The position numbers and the translations under genes are program-made. From Furcasterigmium furcatum (taxonomy: Eukaryota; Ascomycota; Sordariomycetes; Glomerellales; Plectosphaerellaceae): 64,000 nt of DNA. The stretch spans positions 5,106,229 through 5,170,228 of the forward strand of contig BCIA01000006.1 in NCBI GenBank assembly GCA_001599815.1, written 5' to 3'. The number at the start of each line of letters is the position of its first letter. The stretch's first letter is position 1. Positions 21,192 to 32,589 of the stretch are shown one piece after another. The notes under the pieces were generated by a model. The model did no database searches and was not told the DNA's origin. It was given only the letters and a program-made list of their open reading frames with translations.

Positions 21192-24100
21192 GCGACCCTG
21201 TCGGGCTTCCCTATCCGGTAACAGGGAGCGAAGCGTTCTTGCGCTACCCGTCTCCTGACATTCTGTCCAGGTACCGCGTTTTTGTCTAAACAGGGTTGTT
21301 GTGCCGTGTACCTAGAATTCGAATTCGTCTCGGCTACGGGCGTGGCTGGGAGCTGCGCCGTAGCCTGCAAGATGCTCAATGGGGACGCACTCGGCGGACG
21401 CTCGACGATATTGGAAAAGAGCAAGTTTCCCAGTCGACAACGTGGTCGTCCCATGTGAGCCTTACACAGCTGCAGCTCGTACCAGTGTGGTGTAACCACC
21501 CAAGAGGAGGCCGGCGGGCTGAGCAGTAGAGGGCATGGGATCCCAGTAGATCGGTTCACAAGTATAGTTGCTCGAGACTCTCGGAACAACAATATAGGCT
21601 CATTTGTCCTTGTCAGGGATGCTCTCAAACACGCGACCGCCGCCGAGTTGACTGACGGTTGCACTTTTGCCCGGTCACTTTGGCCACAGCCCCTGTGGGT
21701 GGCCGGCCTCCTGTAGGCAGACAAGCGGGCGAGGAGCCAGCGCATCAGACATGACACGGCCGTCCAATGTCATGTCTCTCTGTTCAACCATCAGTCCGGT
21801 GTTGGTGCTTCGCGTACGCCACGCTGGTCTTCGTACCATGCATATCCTTGTGGGCATGAAAGTCGGTGGTCGGGCGGATCCAAAGGCTGGGATTCGACCG
21901 AGATAGTGAGCGAAGTCCTTGGGTGCATGCCAGATTTGCTTTTTCGTTTGCTGGGGGAAATGTGCTCTCCAGTCCTCACGACTCTTGTGTGACTGGGCGA
22001 AGCATCCACTGGATGCCACGAGGCCACCCTGATGCCGAGGCATGGCCGGACCGAGTTGGGCGAGTCGCCCGGATGCTTGCTGTTGTGCTGGATATTCTAT
22101 TGTTGCAAGCGCCACATGGAAGGCCTGCAGGTAGGCGCGCGCGATTGGTGGATGGGTTGCGGGATCAATGAGAGACCTCCGATCTTGTATCTGAGGATAA
22201 TTGACGCCGCGGAGCTCTCGATGCATAGTCCACGCGCGCGCCTCGAGATATTGAGTACAAGTGACATCTGTGGGGACGTGTTGGCAGATTCCGGATATCC
22301 ATCCTTCGCAGATCTGCGCTTCCTGGATCAATCCAACGTCGGCATGCCGAGTCCCAAGGGGGTGTAAGGCGAATGCGCCCCCTCAAACTTGTTGTGATCA
22401 GCTCAATCGTTGCCAGGAAACCAGAAAACAACTCCAGCGTATCGCGCGGGTGAAGAATGGCCAATTCTCGACCTCGCCAATCTCTCTCAACCGCTGCCCT
22501 GAATAATAGATCCAGAGGCTAGAGATGGATTCGATGACAGACGCCGCATCGGAGTATTCCGAGCAGATCCACCGCGGCGCAACCAGGGGGTGAAGGAAGG
22601 ACGGGCTCGCCAGCCTCTGTTCCGCCGAGGTCACGGAGGGTGAGCGGGAGCAGGGACTTGCATTCGCCCTCCCGCCGACTTTCGACGCGGAGCCGGCCTT
22701 CTTCTTCACCCACCGCTCTTCGGTACTCAGGCGGGCTCATGCAGGAGGTCGAATACGGAAGTGATGATGACGTTGAGCCACCGGCAGCCCAGGATGAAGG
22801 AAGTAGGAGGAGGAATTGGATTGCGTTTGTCTGAGCAGTCATCAAATAGTCGCCTTCCTGGAGGTATATTTGACGTTGCTCGTCCGGCTCGCTCCGAGCG
22901 GAATACTCCAGCGTCACTGGCGAAGTCGACAACAGCACGATCGGGTGCACGGCTCGGTGGTCGGAGCCGAAGCTGAGGGGGAGGCGTCGTGAGCAGAAGT
23001 CGGGATCCCTTGTCCACCAAGGAGGGGTTTGAGGGAAATGGAAAGCCCCGTCGAGAGGACTCCTCAGTGGGATGCAGCAGTTGTTCAGTAGGCTGGGAAA
23101 GAGCAGTCCAAGATGGGTCATCCCAAGTGGAGGAGGTCGTCGAGAGAGGAAGGTACCTCCCCGGTACTTCCTTCTTCCAAGTCAAGTCATGTATCCTGTC
23201 TCCTCTGTGGGCCTTGGAGCAATTGTCGCTTCACTTCTTCCTGCCTACCTATCCGCAAGAGGCGACTACTTGCGTGCCAACTTGTATGTCCTCTTCGAGT
23301 TGTTCATACTTCCATCCTCAGGGTCAGGCTTGGAGGCTGAGCCCGTCCATCTCGGCAGCTTCAGACGACACCCTTGACGGGCCGGCGCCACCGCAGAGCA
23401 TCTTGCGCAGTCCCGGTGCGGCGGTTCAGCAGTCAACTCCCGTCCACACGGTCATCCATGCCCAACCAAGCTTTGGCGTGTCTCGCGATGGAAGCAAATC
23501 AACTCGAGGAGACATGAGCGACATTGCCCCGTGGGCCCAGCGATCACCGATACGTCCAAGGGTCAACTGACCACCTGGGGCCTCTGTCCTCTCATAGGGT
23601 CTGATGTTCGGGCGGGACTTGGTTGTCAAAATCAAAATCGCATCCCAAGCACCAGAGGAGCAAGCCGATTGGAACACGGACTCTGTTCCAGAAAGCTTCG
23701 AATTGTCGAATCAGAGCCACGCGCTGCAATGCCAGGCGTGCGTTAGTCTAGTAGCGCCACCGAGAGCACACGCAAGACACGCACCGACAAGCATCAGGCG
23801 ACTTGGGGGTCCCCCCTTTTCCGCCCTCGTCCTCCCCACCATCAGCACAAGAGCTCTCTCACAGTGAGGTCTCATCTGGGGTGGCACCAAGCCCTCTGGC
23901 GCTGATACTACTCCGGCGACAAGATCGATGACAGCCGGAGCCGACGACTCCAGGAGAAGGCGACTGCTCTCATCGCGTGCCCGAGTCAGACCAGCACCGA
24001 TCCAAGCACTGACTGTCTTGGGCGGCTCGCCACTCTCGAGGTCGACTGGCGGCACAACAAGTCGAGCTAGTCCTCCTACGTCCGCTGTGCCATTCTAGCA

Positions 24101-26279
24101 TTGGCCTCTTTCTTTGCCTCACAATATCCGGCAAGCAGTGCCAACTCATCATTGCATGAGCAAGAGGGCGCGAACATCTGCGCTTGGCGCTGGCTGCCTC
24201 GTCCGCACCTCGTCCAAGGCGGCCGAGTTGTTTTGGCTTCGGCCACTCATCGCGGCCCCCGACCTCCTCCCTCCCCGGGTCCCAGGCTCGTGTCCTTGTG
24301 GTTCATCACCCTCACTCTCTCGCCGTCGACTGTCCCTCCCTTGAGGCCTGGTGGTTCGTCTTGGCACCCCATGGCGATGGCCACCCCGCTCGCTCACAAA
24401 GCAGACCCTGGTCCAGCCACTCACTGTTCATGCATGTCAATTTTCTGCTCCTCTCAGATACGCCCTTCTCACCGACCTTTGCTATCGGCTTTGGCCCGAG
24501 CCACTTGTTGCGCTTCTTGACCCTCAGGTACCGCCAGACCCTGCCGGCAAGCGCTGGTACCTTGTCTGCTCCCCTCGATATGCCCATCACCGGGCAGAAC
24601 GTTGCTGGCCTGGGATATAAGCGCTGCTTCTATCCTGGGCCGACGACCCGTGGGCGGCAGTGTGACGGGCGAAATTAGACCCCGGGGCACGTCTGCGTAT
24701 CGCTGGTCTTCCTGAGGACATCGCAACAGTAAGTACATACCAACACCAGGACAACGTGCCACGCCGACGTGGCCGGCCCAGAATGATCGGTGCGTTTCTA
24801 CCATCCTTACCGTCGGGTCGCCGAATGTGGCCGCAGAAGACTGGACCCCATGAACCGTTTCACCCACCGCACCCTGGAGTGGCTTTGTACCTCGACATGC
24901 ACCTACATGACGCAGATTACCTCTAGTTACATGTCCCCGCGGCACCATGACAGGTGGCCATGCAGGTGGTTTTATTATTGTTACTTCTGCGGTCCGTCCT
25001 GGCCTCGAGTCCATAGCACCTAGCTCCAAAGGACGTGGGCTGCTTGGTAATTTCTGCTGCATTGGTGGCCGCTAATAGCCCAGAGATCTCGGTGTCCCAA
25101 TTCTCTGGCTGCTTCCAATGCCTCCGTGTGGCCGCTTCTCAATCCCCTCTCCAGGGAACGAGGGCCGTCTGTGGTCAACATTGTCTCGAGCGGACCAGGG
25201 GGGTTCAACGCAAGCGCGTCGAGTCTCTGGAGGTCACTGTCAGGAAACACTCCGACTGCAGGTTAGGACCTGGGGTCCTTATTATTGATTGTCCAAGAAG
25301 ATTGGCCCGAGTTTCGCCACCTCGTCCAGGCCCGGCTCTGCATTGGTCTCCTTGCTCGCTTGCTCGCTCGCGCGTCGCCGCCGTGCTGAGGACCCCTCAT
25401 CGTCAGCAGCGGCGGCGGAGGCGAGCAGGGAATTTTGGGGTTCGGTTCCCGTGTTCGAAGGAGTCCACCCTGTCGAAGGAGGAGTGCAAGCAAGAAAGTT
25501 CATGCCGGCGGTAGAACCAGCCGCGGCACCGCATGTGGTCGCCCAAGAGTTGGCCCCCCTCCGAAACTTATCAGAGAGATCTTCGCCTGGATCATGGATG
25601 GTGCGTTTCCCCCCATGTGTTGTGGTGGAGTTGCCTAGTCGCCAGCGGTTCCATCAACTGGCGACGAGACGGCCAACACATCAGGATGGGTCACACTCTT
25701 TGAGAGCCGCATCGCTTCTTGCATCTCCCTTGCGAAGACCCCGTTCATCTTCTCCCGCTGGCGTTTCCGTCATTTCCTCTTGCGTCTCAAGTCGATTTCG
25801 CGCTCCCCTCGCTCTCCGGCCCCGCACACAACAACACCGTCCGTCTCGCCCTGCAATAAAGCACACATGTCTCGCCGTTGATGGTCCGGATTTCCTGCAT
25901 CCCAAGAACCCCGAGCTACGTAGCTTGAACTGCCAGCACTACCACCCACACCCACACAACCTCAACACCTTTTTCAGCCCTTGTGTCGGTTTTTCTCTTC
26001 CCTCCATTGCCTTTCGTGGGACAGACCCTCTTCCTCCATACCCCTTCATCCGTTGCTGCCTTATGCCTTCTTCTTCAGCAGCCTGAGCCATCTCGCCTCA
26101 CATTGGGCTCGACTGCATCGGACGGCAACCGGATCCTGCTTCCGTGTCTCTCTATCCGGCGGGCCTCTTGCTTCGTTGGTCGGTTGTTACTCGTTTCTCT
26201 ATACAACCCAGCCCGCCTCCCGCCTCGTTTCGCGTACGGCCACTTGCACCTAAACCGCCATTGAAACACGGAAGTCACC
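21192..26279. other. Five-kb gene-poor block with long leader of the dsRBD-like gene
   Basis: Between RAM1 and the dsRBD-like gene I find only short overlapping frames on both strands, with no domains and no convincing spliced gene. The last kilobase (about 25.3-26.28 kb) becomes strongly C/T-rich on the plus strand, as in fungal 5' UTRs, and probably belongs to the downstream gene's promoter and leader. An open frame of about 265 codons at 25289-26086 lies in that leader, lacks an early ATG and is not called. Confidence 0.4.
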
Positions 26280-27007
26280 ATGGGCGGTTTCTACATGCAA
26301 TACCTGGAGAGTGAGTACCTCTTGAAATTCCCGGGCTATCTAAAAGCCCAACTGTGAGCCCCTGTTCGGCACTTGCGTGGGGCGAAGAGATATGGCTGGC
26401 TCCTGGCACCTACCCATACATGCACCTGGTCTTCGTGGATCATTGTCAGCCTTACCTCGGACACGAGGCGACAGGCCCACCTGTCGACAAAGCATATCGG
26501 CAGTGCAGAACGTCAGGCACAGATGCAGGGTTCTCTGCATCATGCGTTGGAGGGGATGGATGGGCTTGCCACGCGATCCAGGGTGGAGGAGCCGTGTGTG
26601 TCGTTCAAATTGTCTGCTTGCTTGTGAGATCAGAGGCTAACGCACCATCCGATCTAGGCCTGTGCCGCCGCCGAGGGTGGACGGATCCCATGTACGAGTG
26701 TTACCGCGATCGCAGCGGGTACACGTGCTTGGTCCTCGTCAACGGCCGCGAGTACCAGACGGACCTCTCGTACGAATCGGATTCGCTAGCGCAGGAGAAC
26801 GCTGCCATGAGGGCGTTCATGGTATGCCGCAACTTCTCCGTCAACGGCGGCATGCTCGCCCGCAACGGCATCGTTCAGGGGTTGCCGGCCACTGAGGCGC
26901 CTAGGCGCACCACCAAGAAGTCTCGCCATGCGCACTCTGGCCACCACCGGGAGAGCCGTCGATCGGGCCACCACTCCAGCAGCAGCTCGACCGCTTCTTT
27001 CGAGTGA
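26280..27007 (+). CDS. Short protein with dsRNA-binding-like domain, 126 aa
   Basis: The proposed CDS is join(26280..26310,26658..27007). The first exon encodes MGGFYMQYLE in a strong context (tcaccATGG). The donor is GTGAGT and the acceptor CTAG, and codons rejoin as S-L-C-R-R-R. Residues about 18-85 show a dsRNA-binding-fold pattern: P-M-Y-E, then aromatic/hydrophobic alternation in GYTCLVLVNGREYQT, then a helix with LAQENAAMRAFMVC. Typical KKxAK lysines of the RNA-binding helix are missing, so RNA binding is uncertain. The tail is basic and Ser/His-rich (HHRESRRSGHHSSSSS). The 347-bp intron is unusually long for this window and might hide another small exon. It resembles short conserved proteins of filamentous ascomycetes; a function is not known to me. 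Confidence 0.75.
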
Positions 27008-29999
27008 TCGACAAGCCACCGATGGATCGCCCACAGCTCAGGGTGCTCCGCCCTGGGCAGGCACCATACATTCGGGGTGGGACTTCATTGCCTTGATCAA
27101 AGATCCGAACACCGCAATGGCGCTACGGCTATAAAATGTGGTTGAAACGCTTCACAGCATTCCTGGAGGGGTATACCCACGATGAATAGGGCCAATCTGC
27201 ATGGCAAACGAGGGGGAAGAGACAAGAAGAGCAAAGGGACTGCGGCGACCCTGCCATTCCACGGCCGATACTCCGCTACGACATTTACGACTTACGACTC
27301 TAGATATGATTTCTTTTCAGCTCTGGTTTTCCACATCATTTCGGGCTTGGGCGGAGGTTCTGCTTTTATCAACATTGCGCTTGCGATCTGTTTTCTTTCC
27401 CCACACGACGAGATTGGACGGCCTGCTGCGTTTTCTGCGTTCTCAGTATCCATGAAGATTCAACGGCACCAAGAGCCCTGCATACTCTGCTGCTGGGATA
27501 TCAACAGAACCAGCTCACGGCTTTGCGGCGGATTGCGGTGTCTGCTTTCTCCGGCGCCCATCTAGGGCAACTCTGATGGGCCGCACACCCACGTCTCGTG
27601 CTTGAGCGGCCCACGCGGCACGAGTTGTGGGGGCTGGGCATGTTTCCAAGATGCGACTATGCCAGCAATGCAAGGAACGAGGTAATAGCGAAGCGACCAT
27701 ACTGGGAGGCTAGATGTCTTGCTTGTTTCCTATCTTTTGCCAAAATTACCCTGGGCGGACAGAATCGTTTTATTCTTGGGCTTGCGAAAATCGGGACTGG
27801 CCACTTCTTTGAGAGCGTCACGTCTGTGCAGAGGACGGAACATGAACATGAGGGGGGCGAGCATCTTGCATCGGGAGCTGCATCTGCCTGGGCTTGACAT
27901 GGCTTGAGTACTGCCACTCGCCGGGCAAAAATTGGCAGCGGGGACGGGAGATTATGCCACGGCTGGAGGCCTGGCAGTCGTTCTGAGGAAGTGGATGGAG
28001 GCACCTTTTCTTTTTATATCGCATCTTGCTGCGTACCTGGTACGCCTATGACCTAACGACTAATGATAAAGACACCATGTCCGGGACAACCAATATGGAT
28101 CTACCTACCAAACTCGACGGCTTCAATGCATGAAAGTGAAAAGCCGACTAACTAGGGCCACGGTGTGTGAGGTCGGGAGCGTCCAAGTCGAGCCGATGGC
28201 CCCTGGATATGCGAGTGATGAGATGCCAGTCACGTTGGGATGATGTGTGATTGATGGGCGATCCCGATCTGTAGCGGGGCGGAAGAAAACGTGGGGAAGA
28301 CTGCATATGGAAGGGTGGGCTGCTAAAATTGGAAGCCTGCCAGAGGGAAAATGGACGGGGTGAATGTACGTAGAAGCTTGTTGTTCGTGGATGGGAAACG
28401 GATCACCCATTCTGGGTGCCAAGATATGGAACCGGTGAGTTAGTGAGTGAGTAGTAAGGAATCCGGCGGGTGGAATGCATTGAGGATTGCTGGCCGTTGG
28501 CAGAGGTTAGGCCTCCCGTCCGTCGGTCCGCAGTTGACAAAGGGATATCAAGGGCCGGTTGGAATGGATCAGCATCAATAGCCTACCGATGCGTGTCGTG
28601 GACGGGCCGTGTTGAGGTGAGACAGCGACGACCAGGGTTGGGTCTAAGCACGTCTCGTACGTCGGTCCTTTGCTGACATGTGCTACGGGCTGTGCTGCCG
28701 TGTACAGTACGCCTCCTCATATTGCCTGGATGAAGATGGGGTGGAAGGACGAACGCGGCGTTGAGATGAGGATCCGGGAGACGGGGATCATGGGAATCCG
28801 AGGAGTCCCGGCGGATGTTCAGATCGACAGACCAACAAGATGTCCCGGACCACCTGCCACATATCAGATAACGGGCTGGGCTCCACGTCACAAGCTCCGC
28901 AGTGCTATCCCCGGGTCGCCAAGTAGGTAGCCCATGAAGCATCCTGGATCTCGATGCTAGAGGCCTTGGACAGTGTCAGCATCTGTCGAGTTCCAGTGTC
29001 TGTGCAGACAAATCGTCAATGCGGCAGGTCCACCTCTGTTCCTGGGAGGGCTGGTGGGCCTTCATTCCATGGAGAACAATGCAGAACGCGGCGAATTTGT
29101 CTTGAATCTCACGATGGAGGCACATGGAGGGTGGTATGACCCCACGGAACCGGCGGTGTTCCCCGCCCGCCCTTGTGATGATGCCGCCATGAAGCTTACC
29201 CCATGAAGTGCTCGGCGTGTTCGAGACCGGCTTCTGGGCAGAGCTGATGTCAGGGGCCCGCCGACGGGTGATGGCGCACCACACCACCATCTTCTCTTGC
29301 CTGAGGCGCAGGAGGCACGAGCTCTCTGAATTTCGCTGGGAAAAGGGGTGATGCAATTGGCATGCATTCACGAGCCACAGAGCCTCAGAGCTGGAACCCG
29401 GATGCAGCCAATCGTGTTGCCGGAGGGGCCCCGTGACGGGAGACCGGGCCCAATCACAGGGGGCCCTCCCCGGACTCGTCCAGCCAGATGGTGGTTGCAG
29501 AACCCGCTATTGCCGTATTCACATCCCCTGTGGCCAGGGCTGCCCCTAACTCACCAGGCAATTGCCCCTAATAAAGGCGACGGGGTCAGTGAAGCCAGGG
29601 ATGCCCCACTTGCCCACCCTCGTCCCGCCTGCAGCCGAACGCTACTAGTCCAGTACAGTACAGGCAAGCCCAGGCCTGCCTCGAGAGCTGTCGTGTCATT
29701 TCTCGACGTGCCTGCCTCTCGTCCACTACCAACTCTCCCGCTTCGACCTTGACCTTCCAGGTTCCTCCTCCTTGCCCAACTCTCGCGACCGTCCTCCACC
29801 TCTTACCAAGTGATACCCTTCGTTTTATTTTCCCTGGCAGCACTACCGCTCTCCTCTCTTTGAGCTTCTCGGGAAAACGCTCAAGTTTCGCTTTATAGCA
29901 ATTACCTCCACCGCGCGCAAACCCCTGGACAGACACGCAGCTGTCCACCTCTCATCACTCGCTTCCTACCACTACACAAGGCCTTGATCAACCGCCACA
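27008..29999. other. Three-kb intergenic region upstream of MPG1
   Basis: No gene is supported here; open frames are short, overlapping and without domains. The final 350 bases before MPG1 are C/T-rich on the plus strand and should be the MPG1 promoter and 5' UTR. Confidence 0.45.
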
Positions 30000-31335
30000 A
30001 TGAAGGGTGAGCTTTGCTCCCGATCACCCAATGTGCACAAATCAAGGTGCAGCCATGCTAACGAGCACATCCAGCCATCATCCTCGTCGGTGGCTTCGGC
30101 ACCAGGCTTCGCCCTCTTGTAAGGACAACCGCCCCCTCTTCCCCTGAAGTGGCACCATAGACCAAGAGCTGTGCATTTTAGCTGTATATGATCTGGACAC
30201 ATGTTGACTTGTGCCGAATACAGACCCTCACTCTTCCCAAGCCCCTCGTCGAGTTCGGAAACAAGCCCATGATCCTCCACCAGATTGAGGCCCTCGCTGC
30301 CGCTGGCGTGACGGATGTCGTCCTCGCCGTCAACTACCGCCCCGAGATTATGGAGAAGCATCTCGCCGAGGTGCGCAACCCCCAAGACCCCTGACAATTG
30401 TTTTGTAGTCCTCCCTTCCTCACACTCAATACGCGCAGTACGAGAAGCGCTTCGGCATCACGATCACCTTCTCCATCGAGTCCGAGCCCCTTGATACCGC
30501 CGGCCCCCTGAAGCTGGCCGAGAAGATCCTCGCAAAAGACGACACCCCCTTCTTCGTCCTCAACTCCGATGTCATCTGCGAGTACCCCTTCCAGCAGCTC
30601 GCCGATTTCCACAAGTCTCACGGCGAGGAGGGCACCATTGTTGTCACCAAGGTCGAGGAGCCCTCCAAGTACGGTGTCGTCGTCCACAAGCCCGGCCACC
30701 CCTCCCGCATCGACCGATTCGTCGAGAAGCCCGTCGAGTTCGTTGGCAACCGCATTAACGCCGGCATGTATATCCTGAACGTGTCCGTTCTCGACCGCAT
30801 CGAGCTCCGCCCCACCTCCATCGAGCAGGAGACCTTCCCCGCCATTGTCCGCGACGGCCAGCTGCACAGCTTCGACCTCGACGGCTTCTGGATGGACGTC
30901 GGCCAGCCTAAGGACTTCCTCACCGGCACCTGCCTCTATCTGTCTTCCCTGACGAAGAAGGGCTGCAAGGAGCTCGCTCCCGCCAGCGAGCCCTACATCC
31001 ATGGTGGCAACGTCCTCATCGACCCCACCGCCAAGATTGGCAACAACTGCCGCATCGGACCCAACGTGACCATCGGACCTGGCGTCACCATTGGTGATGG
31101 TGTCCGTTTGCAACGCTGCGTCCTCCTGTCGGGCTCCAAGGTCAAGGACCACGCCTGGGTCAAGAGCACCATCGTCGGCTGGAACAGCACCGTCGGAAAA
31201 TGGGCTCGTCTGGAGAACGTGACTGTCCTTGGCGACGACGTCTCCATCGCTGACGAGATCTACGTCAACGGCGGCAGCATTCTGCCGCACAAGACCATCA
31301 AGGCCAACGTCGATATTCCCGCTATCATCATGTAA
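30000..31335 (+). CDS. MPG1: Mannose-1-phosphate guanylyltransferase (GDP-mannose pyrophosphorylase), 364 aa
   Basis: The CDS is join(30000..30006,30075..30118,30224..30370,30439..31335). The coding part of exon 1 is only seven bases (ATG AAG G). The splices give MKAIILVGGFGTRLRPLTLTLPKP, the nucleotidyltransferase signature, with GxxGTRLRPLT intact. Further landmarks are VLNSDVICEYPF (metal/nucleotide site), FVEKP-type VEKPVEFVG, and a C-terminal left-handed beta-helix of hexapeptide repeats (IGNNCRIGPNVTIGPGVTIG). Length 364 matches fungal Psa1/Mpg1. The enzyme makes GDP-mannose from mannose-1-phosphate and GTP in the cytosol, feeding N- and O-glycosylation, GPI anchors and cell-wall mannan. 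The third intron uses a less common GTGCGC donor, but the frame demands it. Confidence 0.98.
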
Positions 31336-32589
31336 AGATGCCGGCTTGGACAGTCGCTCACAGGATCCTGCGCGGCACTTTTTCTTCTGCTTCGTCTCAC
31401 AGCCTTGAAAAGTCGACATTATACTATTAATTGTACCATTGCCGCGGTTTCCTCCTCTCCCGGCCATCACACCCTTCAGCACAACCACACAACACAACAC
31501 ATCCCTCTCCACTCTGCAACTTTTACTCTTTTCGACACGACACGAGAAAATCCGTTTTTACAGGGGCGGCGGCGACGACGGCGCGCGAGCAGCATCAAAA
31601 ACGAAAGACCAGGGCAGAGAAAAAAAGCATGGCATTTTTCTTCTCGCGGGGTTTGGTTCTGGCACGGCGTCGGCAAGGGAAATGATCTCTTCGCGTTTTT
31701 TATTATTATTGACATGGAAACGACGGAACCGCTAGGGGGGATCTTTCGGTTTGTCACTTGACCTGATTCGTTTTCAGACAGCGACACGTAGCGTGGCCTT
31801 GGGGCCGAGGCGAAAAGGGGAGGGCGGTCTCGAGAGCACATGCTCTTCTTCGCGACGCTCGCGCAGCATACCGCTGGTCTTGGCCCGGAGGTGTTTGAAA
31901 ACGCCGCTATCTGGACTGCCCTGCGCAATGCACAATGGGCGGGGATGTTTGTCCCGCGTTGCCCGGGTGCATCTGGCACTCTCCCGGCCGGCATGGTGGG
32001 AAGGGACAGAGCTGTCCCTCTCAGAGAGGGATAGGCCACAGGCAGAAATGAGATGAAGAAGTTCAAAGTTACACGCCGCTACATGTGAGGTTCGTGCGCA
32101 GCCAAGACTGACAGTGTACAAGGAAGTAATGCATTTCTATCATCAACTCTACAACGCCAGTCTCCAAACGCCCATCTATAGAATCCACGCCGTCCCCGAC
32201 TCGCAAGACGAACGGCCACCAGAGGACTCAGAAGACAAAAGCGCCTAGGACTGAAGATTTGCCGGGTTATCCATCCTCTGCCGGAGGGCGAGATCGCATA
32301 ACCCCTGGGCGGCGGCCACTCTTTCGTCGTCCGTGTCTTGATTTTCGACCATTCCCTCACCAGAGGGTTTATCTTCGGACCTTGCCTTGCGAGCATCTTC
32401 AATTTTCTCGTCGGGCTCTTGATTTCCAACATCGGAACTTTCATTTCCGGTCATTTTCTCGTCAGAATCTTCAAGTTCGGGTGGCGGCGTCCCGTCGTCT
32501 GGAAATTCCATCCGCTCCCAGAACTTTCCACAAGAAAGTTGCGGTTCTGGAGAGGCTTCACTGCCCCAGATACGGGTTCGCTGGGTGCG
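31336..32589. other. Convergent spacer between MPG1 and GUT1
   Basis: This stretch contains both 3' flanks. Its right part (32245-32589, minus strand) is an open frame that continues the GUT1 frame beyond its stop codon; see the separate entry. The rest shows no gene. Confidence 0.5.
32245..32589 (-). other. 114-codon open frame continuing in frame after the GUT1 stop
   Basis: Immediately downstream of the GUT1 TAG the same frame stays open for 114 sense codons to a stop at 32245. The encoded segment is acidic and polar (PPPELEDSDEKMTG, NQEPDEKIEDARKARSEDK) and ends NPANLQS. An internal ATG at 32511 could start an 88-residue ORF. It could be a readthrough or alternatively spliced C-terminal extension, a decayed tail, a separate small ORF or chance. 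A GT at the stop region (GTGTAG) with an AAG-ending acceptor 72 bases on would remove the stop in frame. Confidence 0.3.

Noticed and set aside
25437..25455. GGTTCGGTTCC resembling a pol III B box
   Set aside because: No stem pairing and no A box at tRNA spacing.
25289..26086. 265-codon plus frame upstream of the dsRBD-like gene
   Set aside because: C/T-rich leader composition, no early ATG and ends before the gene; best read as untranslated leader.
30334..31512. 392-codon minus-strand frame opposite MPG1
   Set aside because: It mirrors MPG1 codons and has no recognisable domain.
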